This document shows positions 1-8,333 of a DNA stretch of 58,271 bases, one piece after another. The notes under the pieces were generated by a model. The model saw only the letters and a program-made list of their open reading frames with translations, had not been told where the DNA came from and did not search any database. The stretch lies in NCBI RefSeq assembly GCF_001434575.1, contig NZ_AZDA01000093.1, positions 1-58,271 on the forward strand. Reading direction: 5' to 3'. Position 1 is the stretch's first letter; every line of letters begins with the position of its first letter. Source of the DNA: Loigolactobacillus bifermentans DSM 20003. Lineage in GTDB: Bacteria; Bacillota; Bacilli; Lactobacillales; Lactobacillaceae. A program made the translations under genes and the position numbers.

Positions 1-30
1 TGAATCATAATTCCGTCAAATTACGATTCA
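1..30. repeat. 12-bp inverted repeat at window edge
   Basis: Two 12-base arms (1-12 and 19-30) are inverted copies with one mismatch and a 6-base spacer. A T run occurs only at 48-54, so this is not a classical intrinsic terminator. It could be an operator, or the 3' hairpin of a gene outside the window. Confidence 0.4.
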
Positions 31-114
31 CCACCAATGTTAGACTGTTTTTTTGCGTAATTTAAAGTAAGCGCCTAAGGAGGTGAGCGAAATGCAACAA
101 CAGTTACAATCTTT

Positions 115-759
115 TTGAAGCAATATGGTCAATGGTGTGCGATTGGCCTATTAAGTGTGCTTTGTGTGGTGTTAATCGGGATTTGTTTGCATCAACCGGC
201 TAAAAAAGCGCCTAAAGCGGCGACAGATCCGTTTAAAACCAGCATGTCAGCTGTTCCGAATGGTAGTAGCAATCGTCAAACGACACAACAGCAGGCCGCT
301 GGCTTTGTGGACGTCAAAGGTGCTGTGAAGCATCCTGGCATTTATCAGATTCAAGGCAATGCGCGTTTATTTGATATTATTCGGCAAGCTGGTGGTTTTG
401 CTGAAGACGCAGACCAACGTCAAATTAATTTAGCACAAAGCCTGACGGATCAGCAAGTGGTCTATGTGCCGGTTAAAGGAGAACAAGGTTCAGTTGCCGT
501 GACAATGAATTCGCCAGAATCTGCAGTTGGTTCGTCTACAACAACGTCAGAAAATTCGAGCAATCCTGCAAAAGTGAGTTTGAATCAGGCAACCGCCACA
601 GAATTGCAAGCGTTAAACGGTATTGGTCAAAAGAAAGCGGAACAGATTATCGCCTATCGGGAAGAAAATGGTGGCTTTAAGGCATTAGAAGATTTAAAAG
701 AAGTTTCAGGAATTGGTGATAAAACATATGAAGGTTTGAAAGATAGTATTACACTGTAA
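115..759 (+). CDS. comEA: ComEA, DNA receptor for transformation (start region frameshifted)
   Basis: ComEA is the membrane-anchored double-strand DNA receptor of the competence machinery; it hands DNA to the ComEC channel. The 214-residue frame has one N-terminal membrane segment (about 7-25), an SLBB-like domain (about 63-120), a Ser/Thr/Asn-rich linker and a C-terminal pair of helix-hairpin-helix motifs (about 155-214, with LNGIGQKKAE and VSGIGDKTYE). It is first of comEA-comEB-comEC. The start is abnormal. A strong Shine-Dalgarno (AAGGAGGTGA, 77-86) serves an ATG at 92, but that frame stops after eight codons at 116-118. The ComEA frame opens only at a TTG at 115. One more T in the run 112-116 would join them into a natural N-terminus (MQQQLQSFLKQYG). 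I infer a homopolymer frameshift, a sequencing error, or reinitiation at TTG. Family assignment is secure; the start is not. Confidence 0.88.
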   Translation: MKQYGQWCAIGLLSVLCVVLIGICLHQPAKKAPKAATDPFKTSMSAVPNGSSNRQTTQQQAAGFVDVKGAVKHPGIYQIQGNARLFDIIRQAGGFAEDADQRQINLAQSLTDQQVVYVPVKGEQGSVAVTMNSPESAVGSSTTTSENSSNPAKVSLNQATATELQALNGIGQKKAEQIIAYREENGGFKALEDLKEVSGIGDKTYEGLKDSITL

Positions 760-829
760 AAGGGAGGGTGTGACGTAAGTTGAAGATTTTGGTATACTAG
801 ATGCAATTATTTTTTAGAGGGGGTTTGAC

Positions 830-1327
830 ATGACTGTTAAAGTAAAGCAACGTTTACCATGGGATCAATATTTTATGACACAGGCTGTTTTGTTATCCTT
901 GCGAAGCACTTGTCCGCGAGCCACTGTTGGTGCAGCCATCGTGCGGGATCGGCGGGTGATTGCCGGTGGTTATAATGGATCTGTTTCAGGCGATGACCAT
1001 TGCATTGATGTTGGGTGTTATATGGTAGATGGTCACTGTTTACGAACGATTCATGCTGAGATGAATGCAATTTTACAATGTGCTAAGTTCGGTGTTGCAA
1101 CTGATAATGCCGCGATTTATGTGACTCATTTTCCATGTTTACAATGCACAAAAATGCTGATTCAAGCGGGTATCAAAAAAATTTATTACCTTCATGATTA
1201 TCATGACAATGAATATGCCTTAAATCTGATGAAGCGGGTTGGCGTCACCGTTGAACAAGTGATACTGAACCAAGATTATTTTGACCAATTTGATTTAAAA
1301 CAACTTTTTAATTTAAATCAAGATTAG
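830..1327 (+). CDS. comEB: ComEB, dCMP deaminase-family protein
   Basis: The 165-residue protein is a cytidine/deoxycytidylate deaminase-fold zinc enzyme, expected to convert dCMP to dUMP. The zinc site is visible: HAE at residues 75-77 (His ligand and catalytic Glu) and PCLQC at 102-106 (two Cys ligands). The ATG at 830 follows an AGAGGGGG Shine-Dalgarno, and a TATACT at 793-798 may be a -10 element. It lies between comEA and comEC, the order in Bacillus, where ComEB is dispensable for DNA uptake. Its TAG overlaps the comEC GTG by one base (TAGTG), which suggests translational coupling. Confidence 0.93.
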   Translation: MTVKVKQRLPWDQYFMTQAVLLSLRSTCPRATVGAAIVRDRRVIAGGYNGSVSGDDHCIDVGCYMVDGHCLRTIHAEMNAILQCAKFGVATDNAAIYVTHFPCLQCTKMLIQAGIKKIYYLHDYHDNEYALNLMKRVGVTVEQVILNQDYFDQFDLKQLFNLNQD

Positions 1328-3579
1328 TGCAACGCTATTGGTTGTTGATTGCAATTCTGGTTGTAAGTTTGAATTTTGCGATTTTAACGGCCACTTGGTG
1401 GGGATGGTTGATTGTGGCATTGGTTGCCGCCCGAATTATTACAACACAGGTTAAACCCTTAATATGGCTTAGTTTGTTAGCAGGTGTCGGTTGGGGTAGC
1501 TATTTTAGAGTTTACAATTGTCGTCCAATCGTACCGCTACCAAGCAGTTCAACGATCATTGTTCAGCCTGACGCCTATCATATTAATGGGGGCCGCATTC
1601 AGTTTGAAGCCGAATCTGATCAAGGCCGAATCATGGCGTTTTATCAGGCAAAACAGCAACAAGAATTACAATTTTTTCAAAAGACCACCCAACCACTGGT
1701 TTTAACAGTTCATGGGACCTATCAGCGACCTGAACCGGCAACTAATTTTGCGGCATTCGACTATGCTGCTTATTTGAAACAGCAACGTCGGATTTCAAGT
1801 ACACTGACCATTCAAAAAATTAAAAGTGTAACGCAACAACGTACCACTTGGCAATCACGCATGGCTAGTTTGCGTAAGCAGCTTTTAATCAAATTTTCCC
1901 GCTTACCACGGCCACTTGATACAGATGCCAAGTGCTTGATTTTAGGCTATCAAGACATGAATTTTCGTAGCTTTTCGGTCACATTGCGAAAATTAGGAAT
2001 TATTCATTTATTTAGTTTATCTGGTTTACACGTGTATTATTTTGTTGGCCTTTTAAGTCGGCTCTTATTACGATTGCATTTGACTCATGAATTAAAGGAT
2101 CGCTTATTATTGATCGGGTTGCCGTTTTATGCCTTATTAGCCGGTGGTAGTACAAGTTTGAGACGCGCCGTTGGGTTATGTTGGCTAGTAACATTAAGCC
2201 GTTGTTGTCATACAAAATGGCCGCCAACTGATGTTTTTAGTTGGGTTTTGTTAGGCCATTTGACGGTTCAGCCAACGATGTTGTTAGGGTTAGGCGGGCA
2301 GCTCTCTTATTTATTAGCACTGACACTGATTCTGATGCCGGCGAAGGGAACATTACGCACAACAGTTATCCTTAATTTGCTAAGCCTACCATTAATTTTA
2401 TATCAGGTTTATGAAGTCCATTGGCTAACGATTTTACTTAATTGGCTCATGGTGCCGATTTTTGCACATATTATTTTACCGCTTGTCCTGGTTAATATCT
2501 GTATGGCGCCTTTTTTGCCACAGCTTGTTCATTGGAGTGCACTGATATTGACACAAATGCAAAGCGGGCTTACCTATTTTACAACGCCGCGCTGGCTGTT
2601 TGTTTATGGTCGGCCATTTGCCTGGTTAGTGGTGAGTGTGATTGGGCTAACATTCTTGGCGTTACGTCAGGTTGGGTGGCGTCGTTATGGGACACTTGTT
2701 GTGATTGGTATGCTTTATTTAGGGAATTACGCTTGGCTGCACTGGCCGCATCAAGCACAAGTCACGATGTTTGATATTGGCCAAGGTGATAGTATCTTGT
2801 TGGACGGCCCACACCATCGGGAAGTGAGCCTCATTGATACCGGTGGTCGATTACAGTTTCGTCAGCCTGCATGGCAACGTACAGCGGCCACCAATCGGGT
2901 AACACAAGTCACGATTCCTTATTTGAAAAGTCAAGGGATTCGGCAGCTGGATAATGTTTTTTTAAGCCATCAAGATGCAGATCATATTGGCGATTTACGA
3001 ACCTTACTGCAACAGTTTCCAGTAAAGCGGGTTTATTTCCCATTGGGAATGGGGGCAAATCCCGCATTTATACGCCGTATCGGGCCTGTACGACAGCAAT
3101 GTCAGTGGCAGGAAGTACAAGCTGGCATGACGGTTAAGATTGCAGGCAGTGTCTTCCGAATTTGCCATCCTGAACGTCCAGGAATTGGGGAAAATGATGA
3201 TTCAATGGTTTTATACGGTCAATTAGGGCACCGCCGTTGGTTATTTACAGGGGATTTAAGTGCAACTAGAGAAGTTGCGTTGATTGAAAAACAGCCCTTA
3301 CCGGTGGACTATTTAAAAGCCGGGCACCATGGCAGTCAAACGGCCTCTGCGGCGGAATTCTTAGATGCCATTCAGCCGAAACGTGTTTTGATCTCAGCCG
3401 GGCGCCATAATCGTTATGGGCACCCCCATGAAGTCGTTTTACAGCGTTTGCGTCAGCGCCAAATCCCATATTTTAATACAGCTGAAGTCGGTATGATCCG
3501 CTGGCAGGCGCAAACAGATCATTGGCGCACAAAATGCAAACAGCCGATCCAAATAAAAAAGAAGGAAGTAGGGCGATAG
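1327..3579 (+). CDS. comEC: ComEC/Rec2, DNA uptake channel
   Basis: ComEC forms the membrane channel that takes single-stranded DNA into the cytoplasm during transformation. This 750-residue protein has the full architecture: N-terminal membrane and OB-like region, the multi-helix competence domain (with FSLSGLHVYY near residue 230), and a C-terminal metallo-beta-lactamase-like domain from about residue 479 (FDIGQGDSIL; SHQDADHIGD near 546; FTGDLS; KAGHHGSQTA). That domain is proposed to degrade the non-transforming strand. It starts at GTG 1327 overlapping the comEB stop. Length is normal and I see no break, so the uptake channel looks intact even though comEA is questionable. Confidence 0.94.
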   Translation: MQRYWLLIAILVVSLNFAILTATWWGWLIVALVAARIITTQVKPLIWLSLLAGVGWGSYFRVYNCRPIVPLPSSSTIIVQPDAYHINGGRIQFEAESDQGRIMAFYQAKQQQELQFFQKTTQPLVLTVHGTYQRPEPATNFAAFDYAAYLKQQRRISSTLTIQKIKSVTQQRTTWQSRMASLRKQLLIKFSRLPRPLDTDAKCLILGYQDMNFRSFSVTLRKLGIIHLFSLSGLHVYYFVGLLSRLLLRLHLTHELKDRLLLIGLPFYALLAGGSTSLRRAVGLCWLVTLSRCCHTKWPPTDVFSWVLLGHLTVQPTMLLGLGGQLSYLLALTLILMPAKGTLRTTVILNLLSLPLILYQVYEVHWLTILLNWLMVPIFAHIILPLVLVNICMAPFLPQLVHWSALILTQMQSGLTYFTTPRWLFVYGRPFAWLVVSVIGLTFLALRQVGWRRYGTLVVIGMLYLGNYAWLHWPHQAQVTMFDIGQGDSILLDGPHHREVSLIDTGGRLQFRQPAWQRTAATNRVTQVTIPYLKSQGIRQLDNVFLSHQDADHIGDLRTLLQQFPVKRVYFPLGMGANPAFIRRIGPVRQQCQWQEVQAGMTVKIAGSVFRICHPERPGIGENDDSMVLYGQLGHRRWLFTGDLSATREVALIEKQPLPVDYLKAGHHGSQTASAAEFLDAIQPKRVLISAGRHNRYGHPHEVVLQRLRQRQIPYFNTAEVGMIRWQAQTDHWRTKCKQPIQIKKKEVGR

Positions 3580-3583
3580 TCAT

Positions 3584-4636
3584 ATGGAAATAACAGCCTT
3601 AGGGCAACAACTTAAACAAGGCAACGTAGCACCTGTCTATTTAGTGGAGGGGGATGAGGTTTACCTTGTTGATGAAACGCGTAAGTTATTGCGTCAGTTG
3701 TTATCATCAGAAGAATCAGACATGAATTTTGGCCAGTACGATATGGAAACAACACCATTAGCCGTCGCATTAGATGATGCAGCGTCAGCACCTTTTTTCG
3801 GTGATCGCCGTCTCATTTTTATTAAACAGCCTGTGTTTTTAACTTCTGATGCCAAGAAGGCTAAAGTGAAACACAATATTGATGGTTTTCTAAAATACCT
3901 GGCAAATCCACTCCCGAGTACAGTCTTGGTGATTTTTGCGCCTTATCCAAAATTAGACGAACGTAAAAAAGTAACGAAATTTTTGAAAAAAACAGCGACG
4001 GTGATTGATGCTAAAAAAAGAACCCCTGAGCAGGCGCAGCGCGAGGTGCAGCGCGCTTTTCAGCAAGCAAACGTTAAACTGGCGCCAGATGCATTGACAA
4101 GTTTAATGCAACGGACGGCTGGGGATCTAACGGCAATGATGGCGGCGGTTCCAATTCTACTGACCTACGCCTTGCAAGCCCAAACGATTACAGCAGAGGC
4201 AGTTGCTGCGTTGGTCCCTCAAAATTTAGAAGAAAATGTGTTTAGTTTAGTGGATGCCGTACTGGCACAGCAAGTGACAAAGGCACTTACGATCTATGAT
4301 GAGCTATTGTTGCAAAAAGAGGAACCACTCAAGATCAATGCTATTTTAGTCGGTCAATTTCGATTGTTGCTCCAAATTAAGATCTTACAGAAAAGTGGCT
4401 ACAGTCAGGGCAACTTAGCACAAGTCTTAAAAATTCATCCTTATCGGATCAAGCTAGCCTTACGTCAGACGAAACGTTTTTCAAGGGCCAGCTTACGAGA
4501 AGCTTATTTAGGACTGACAGAGATTGAGGCACAGCTAAAGTCTTCACAGCAATCGCCAAGATTACTATTCCAATTGTTTTTATTGAAATTTACGGATCGG
4601 GCGCATCAGTTAGGCTTAACACAAAATCAAGCATAA
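3584..4636 (+). CDS. holA: DNA polymerase III delta subunit
   Basis: HolA opens the sliding clamp within the clamp-loader complex of the replicative polymerase. The 350-residue protein starts like the family (VAPVYLVEGDEVYLVDE) and continues with the degenerate AAA+ fold and C-terminal helical collar (for example NLEENVFSLVDAVL). The ATG at 3584 lies 4 bases after the comEC stop. The comEC-holA-rpsT order matches Bacillus and many lactobacilli. A double hairpin terminator follows and also serves the convergent rpsT. Confidence 0.92.
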   Translation: MEITALGQQLKQGNVAPVYLVEGDEVYLVDETRKLLRQLLSSEESDMNFGQYDMETTPLAVALDDAASAPFFGDRRLIFIKQPVFLTSDAKKAKVKHNIDGFLKYLANPLPSTVLVIFAPYPKLDERKKVTKFLKKTATVIDAKKRTPEQAQREVQRAFQQANVKLAPDALTSLMQRTAGDLTAMMAAVPILLTYALQAQTITAEAVAALVPQNLEENVFSLVDAVLAQQVTKALTIYDELLLQKEEPLKINAILVGQFRLLLQIKILQKSGYSQGNLAQVLKIHPYRIKLALRQTKRFSRASLREAYLGLTEIEAQLKSSQQSPRLLFQLFLLKFTDRAHQLGLTQNQA

Positions 4637-4667
4637 AAAATAGCGGTGTTCATCATGAACACCGCTA
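4635..4667 (-). terminator. rho-independent terminator of rpsT (distal hairpin)
   Basis: A perfect 12-bp stem with a 3-base loop (4641-4667) is followed on the minus strand by six T (complement of 4635-4640). It lies beyond a first hairpin and gives rpsT a tandem terminator. Confidence 0.85.
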
Positions 4668-4677
4668 AATATAAAAA

Positions 4678-4703
4678 GGCTGAGCAAAATGCTCAGTCTT
4701 TTT
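4678..4703. terminator. bidirectional terminator holA/rpsT
   Basis: Hairpin CTGAGC-AAAAT-GCTCAG (4680-4696) is flanked by A5 on the left and T5 on the right, so it works for holA (+) and rpsT (-). Its right T run reaches into the rpsT stop codon. Confidence 0.85.
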
Positions 4704-4956
4704 AGTCAGCTAAAAGCTTTGCAAGACGTGACTTGTCACGAGCTGCTTTATTTGCTTTGATTAAACCTTTTGATTTAGCCATATCGATTGAGCGAATTGC
4801 TGCGTTGAAAAGCGTTGCTTGGTCATCGGCCTTAGCAGCTTGTGCTTTTTCAAATTGTTTGATAGCTGTCCGCATTCCGCTAATTTGTGAAATGTTACGT
4901 GCTTTAGCTGATTCGTTTGTACGAACGCGTTTGATTGCAGATTTTAAATTTGGCAT
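4702..4956 (-). CDS. rpsT: 30S ribosomal protein S20
   Basis: S20 is a primary 16S rRNA-binding protein of the small subunit. The 84-residue, Lys/Ala-rich helical protein begins [15 protein letters not shown], typical of the family, and has normal length. On the minus strand a GGAGGTGA Shine-Dalgarno precedes the ATG (complement of 4954-4956). A clear promoter lies upstream at 5014-5042. It is transcribed convergently to holA. Confidence 0.96.
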   Translation of the reverse strand: MPNLKSAIKRVRTNESAKARNISQISGMRTAIKQFEKAQAAKADDQATLFNAAIRSIDMAKSKGLIKANKAARDKSRLAKLLAD

Positions 4957-5013
4957 GAGTTCACCTCCGAAACAAGTGAGTTATAGCAAATGCTATTTTT
5001 TTCAACGTTGCTT

Positions 5014-5042
5014 ATTATACAGAAGACCGTCAGACATTGCAA
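5014..5042 (-). promoter_or_regulatory. rpsT promoter
   Basis: Minus-strand TTGCAA (complement of 5037-5042), a 17-base spacer, and TATAAT (complement of 5014-5019). The leader also holds a short hairpin with ATAGCA/TGCTAT arms at 4984-4997. Confidence 0.8.
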
Positions 5043-5220
5043 TAAGAAGTTGTAAAGTATTTCACCTTGATAGGCAAATAATTGCTAGTGATCAGGCTTG
5101 CTTTTTTTAGCAGAAACGTGTAAAGTGTGAAAAGTACCAAGGAACCTGTCACTTAGTTTGACGATTCACCAACGTTTTACTCAGTCACAGGTATTTTTAA
5201 ATTTGAAAGGTGTGAATGAG

Positions 5221-5490
5221 ATGGCAGTCTCACAAGAACGTAAAAATGAAATTATTAAGGACTTTGCGCGTCATGATGGCGACACAGGTTCAACAGAAGT
5301 CCAAGTAGCCGTTTTAACAGAAGAAATCAATCAATTGAATGATCATATCCGTGTTCATAAGAAGGATTATCATTCTTACCGTGGTTTAATGAAGAAAATC
5401 GGTCATCGTCGTAACTTATTAGCTTATTTACGTAAAAATGATCTTCAACGTTACCGTGAATTGATCCAACGTTTGGGCTTACGTCGTTAG
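5221..5490 (+). CDS. rpsO: 30S ribosomal protein S15
   Basis: S15 binds the central domain of 16S rRNA and nucleates platform assembly. I start it at ATG 5221 ([12 protein letters not shown]), preceded by GAAAGGTG; this gives 89 residues, the normal length. An upstream in-frame TTG at 5158 would add 21 residues and is unlikely. The motif [20 protein letters not shown] is canonical. The roughly 110-base leader has 6-base complementary arms (ACCTGT 5144-5149 and ACAGGT 5187-5192) that could be part of an S15 autoregulatory structure, but this is inference. Confidence 0.96.
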   Translation: MAVSQERKNEIIKDFARHDGDTGSTEVQVAVLTEEINQLNDHIRVHKKDYHSYRGLMKKIGHRRNLLAYLRKNDLQRYRELIQRLGLRR

Positions 5491-5524
5491 GCTTAAATGT
5501 ATTTCGTGAATATTTAAACGGGAG

Positions 5525-5557
5525 ACAGCTAGTGACAATGTTACTAGCTGTTTTTTT
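5525..5557 (+). terminator. rpsO terminator
   Basis: A 12-bp stem with one G-U pair (ACAGCTAGTGAC with its complement, 5525-5551) leads into a run of seven T. Confidence 0.9.
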
Positions 5558-5676
5558 GTGGTATCATATAAAAAAACGTTATTCAATCCGTGTGCATAAT
5601 TTGAGTCGGCTAATATCAATTTTTTTATGGAGAGCAGTTCATTTAACCGTGCAGGTTGAGGATTGGGGAGGCTATT

Positions 5677-6555
5677 ATGAGCTTTTTAAATGGAATTTCA
5701 ATTATTACGGCAATGGTTACACCATTTACTGATGATGGACAGGTTAGTTTTGAGCGTTTAGAAAAATTAGTTGAACATTTATTAGCAAATGGGACAGAAG
5801 GCATTCTGATTGGTGGGACCACGGGTGAGGGACCTACTATTAGTGAGGATGAGAAGATTGAATTGTTTAAAGAAACAGTTCGATTGGTTAATGGTCGCGT
5901 ACCATTGATCGCCAATACAGGGAGTAATAACACTGCGCAAACGATTGCGTTTACCAAGCGCACTTCAGAAATTTCAGGGATCGATGCAGCACTTGTCGTG
6001 GTGCCATACTATAACAAACCTGATCAACGCGGGATGTATGCGCATTATAAGGCCGTCAGCGAGCAAGGCGGTTTGCCAATTCTGATTTATAATATTCCTG
6101 GTCGAACAGGTGCCCAAATGTCAGTGCAAACAGCTGACCAATTAGCGTTATTACCTAATGTCATTGGGATCAAAGATTGTACCGGTGTGACGAACTTAGG
6201 ACAATTGGTGGCAGGTACCAAGGATTTAGACTTTACTGTGTTTACAGGTGAAGATGAAGATGCATTTGCAGCAAAAACGATTGGGGCGCAAGGTGTTGTG
6301 TCTGTTAGCAGTCATTTATTCGGCCTTCAAATCAAAGAAATGTATCGTTTGCTCGATCAAAAGGATGTGGCAGGTGCCGCTGCTATCATGCGTGAACTGA
6401 CACCTAAAGGGAAGCAGTTATTCGCGCAACCATCACCGGGCCCTGTTAAAGCAGCCTTAAATCATATTGGGATTGAGGTCGGTGGCGTTCGGCTACCACT
6501 ATTAATGCCGACAACGGAAGATATAACAAATTTAATCAATATTTTAAATCTTTAA
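5677..6555 (+). CDS. dapA: 4-hydroxy-tetrahydrodipicolinate synthase
   Basis: DapA condenses pyruvate with aspartate semialdehyde, the first committed step to lysine and diaminopimelate for peptidoglycan. I chose ATG 5677 (MSFLNGISIITAMVTPF) because GGGGAGG lies 6 bases upstream; a further ATG at 5656 has no such site. The 292-residue protein has GGTTGEGPT, YYNKPDQRGMY, catalytic Tyr138 in YNIPGRTG and Schiff-base Lys166 in GIKDCTG. No other dap gene is present. It is followed 18 bases later by an RNase J gene, the same pairing as dapA-rnjB in Bacillus subtilis. Confidence 0.92.
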   Translation: MSFLNGISIITAMVTPFTDDGQVSFERLEKLVEHLLANGTEGILIGGTTGEGPTISEDEKIELFKETVRLVNGRVPLIANTGSNNTAQTIAFTKRTSEISGIDAALVVVPYYNKPDQRGMYAHYKAVSEQGGLPILIYNIPGRTGAQMSVQTADQLALLPNVIGIKDCTGVTNLGQLVAGTKDLDFTVFTGEDEDAFAAKTIGAQGVVSVSSHLFGLQIKEMYRLLDQKDVAGAAAIMRELTPKGKQLFAQPSPGPVKAALNHIGIEVGGVRLPLLMPTTEDITNLINILNL

Positions 6556-6573
6556 GAAAACGAGGTGAATTTG

Positions 6574-8259
6574 TTGGAAAGTCAAATTAAAATCATGCCA
6601 TTAGGCGGGGTACGTGAAAATGGAAAAAATATGTATGCCGTTGAAGTGGATGATGAGATTTTTATTTTGGATTGTGGGTTAATGTACCCTGAAAACGAGT
6701 TATTAGGGATCGATGTGGTGATTCCAGATTTTACGTACTTAATTGAGAATGCAGACCGGATTGCCGGCATTTTTCTCACCCATGGTCACGCAGATGCAAT
6801 TGGTGCTTTGCCATACTTTTTAAGTCAAAAGCAAGTACCGGTTTACGGTTCTGAATTAACGATTGCATTGGCAAAATTAAACGTTAATGGCTATGCAGGG
6901 TCACGTAAATTTAAGAATTTCCATACCGTTACAAAAAATTCACGTTTGAAATTCAAGCATGCGCAGGTTTCGTTCTTTAAAACCACGCATTCAATTCCGG
7001 ATTCACTGGGAATTAGTATTAAAACATCTGCTGGACAGATTGTTTACACTGGGGACTTTAAGTTTGATCAAGCAGCAGATCCAACCTATCAAACTGACTT
7101 TGCGCGTTTAGCCCAAATCGGTCAGCAAGGGGTGTTAGCGTTGATCAGTGACTCTGCAAATGCGGAATCACCTTATGAGATGGCCAGTGAACGTGATATT
7201 TCTGCTTATATTTTGGATACCTTTAAATATCATGAGGGCCGGATTATTGTGGCGTCAGTTGCCTCAAATATTGCGCGGATCCAACAAGTGATCGATGCCG
7301 CGTATGAATCAAAGCGGCGCGTGGTTTTGACAGGGCGTGATTTGGAAAAAATCGTACGAACAGCAATGCGCCTTAACCGTTTAACACTACCGGATCCTGA
7401 TATTATTGTGCCTGTTAAACAGTTAAAGACGTTGGCGCCTGAAGAAACTGTGATTTTAGAAACAGGTCGGATGGGTGAACCTATCAAGGCCTTGCAACGC
7501 ATGGCCACCTCACGTCATCGATTGGTTAAAATTAAGGCCGGTGATTTAGTCTTTATTACCACCACACCATCGCATGCCATGGAAACGACGGTTGCGAAAA
7601 CGCGCGATATGATCTATCGGGCTGGCGGTGAAGTGAAAGCAATTGGGGATGACATTCATGCCTCTGGTCATGCCAATAAAACCGACTTGCAATTAATGCT
7701 GAATTTGACGCGACCTAAGTATGTGATTCCAGTGCAGGGCGAATATCGTTTGTTAGCAGCACATGCTGATATTGCACATGAAACAGGGATTCCTTATGAA
7801 AACATCTTCATTACGAGTAAAGGTGATGTGTTACGCTATGAAGACCAACAAATGCGTTTAGCAAATCAAATTGAAGTGGGTAACACCATGATCGATGGCA
7901 TCGGGGTTGGTGATATTGGCAATATTGTATTACGCGATCGGAAGATTTTATCTGAGGATGGCATCTTTATTGCAGTTGTTACGATCAACCGTAAAAAGCG
8001 AACGATCGTTTCCAAACCCCAAATTACTACGCGCGGTTTTGTTTATGTCAAGACCAGCCGTGATTTGATGAATGAAAGTGCTGAGATCGTTACGCAAAAA
8101 GTACAGGCTAATTTAGATAATAAAGAGTTTGATTGGAGCCATTTGAAGCAAGATATTCGTGAAGGTTTAAGCGGCTTCTTGTTCGAACAAACCAAGCGTC
8201 GACCAGTGATCTTACCGGTTATTATGGAAGTCAATCAAAATCGGCATCATCGCAATTAA
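6574..8259 (+). CDS. rnjB: RNase J paralogue (RNase J2-type) with degenerate metal site
   Basis: This is a metallo-beta-lactamase/beta-CASP ribonuclease of the RNase J family, which acts in 5'-end-dependent mRNA decay and rRNA processing. The start is probably TTG 6574, 6 bases after GAGGTG (561 residues); a TTG at 6571 is also possible. Family blocks are present: LGGVRENGKNMY, YTGDFKFD, TGRDLEKI, IHASGHANK. Metal ligands are incomplete. The usual HxHxDH motif reads HGHADAIG (residues 70-77), and the usual PVHGE reads PVQGE (Gln388). Known RNase J2 proteins of related bacteria also have weakened active sites and work with J1, so this is likely the J2 partner. Position after dapA supports rnjB. 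Confidence 0.85.
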   Translation: MESQIKIMPLGGVRENGKNMYAVEVDDEIFILDCGLMYPENELLGIDVVIPDFTYLIENADRIAGIFLTHGHADAIGALPYFLSQKQVPVYGSELTIALAKLNVNGYAGSRKFKNFHTVTKNSRLKFKHAQVSFFKTTHSIPDSLGISIKTSAGQIVYTGDFKFDQAADPTYQTDFARLAQIGQQGVLALISDSANAESPYEMASERDISAYILDTFKYHEGRIIVASVASNIARIQQVIDAAYESKRRVVLTGRDLEKIVRTAMRLNRLTLPDPDIIVPVKQLKTLAPEETVILETGRMGEPIKALQRMATSRHRLVKIKAGDLVFITTTPSHAMETTVAKTRDMIYRAGGEVKAIGDDIHASGHANKTDLQLMLNLTRPKYVIPVQGEYRLLAAHADIAHETGIPYENIFITSKGDVLRYEDQQMRLANQIEVGNTMIDGIGVGDIGNIVLRDRKILSEDGIFIAVVTINRKKRTIVSKPQITTRGFVYVKTSRDLMNESAEIVTQKVQANLDNKEFDWSHLKQDIREGLSGFLFEQTKRRPVILPVIMEVNQNRHHRN

Positions 8260-8271
8260 ACAGCGTTAAGG

Positions 8272-8303
8272 AAAGGGTTGTGACACAGGTCATAGCCCTT
8301 TTT
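8272..8303 (+). terminator. rnjB terminator
   Basis: Stem AAGGGTTGTGAC with GTCATAGCCCTT (two G-U pairs), a 4-base loop, then a T run to 8303. Confidence 0.8.
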
Positions 8304-8333
8304 CATGAATCATGATAGAAAGTAGGCGTTAAT

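Noticed and set aside
4733-5110. 125-codon frame antisense to rpsT
   Set aside because: Covers rpsT and its promoter; no start signal and no family.
5158-5220. N-terminal extension of S15 from TTG 5158
   Set aside because: S15 is normally 89 residues beginning at the Met-Ala-Val start at 5221, which has its own ribosome site; the extension is leader.
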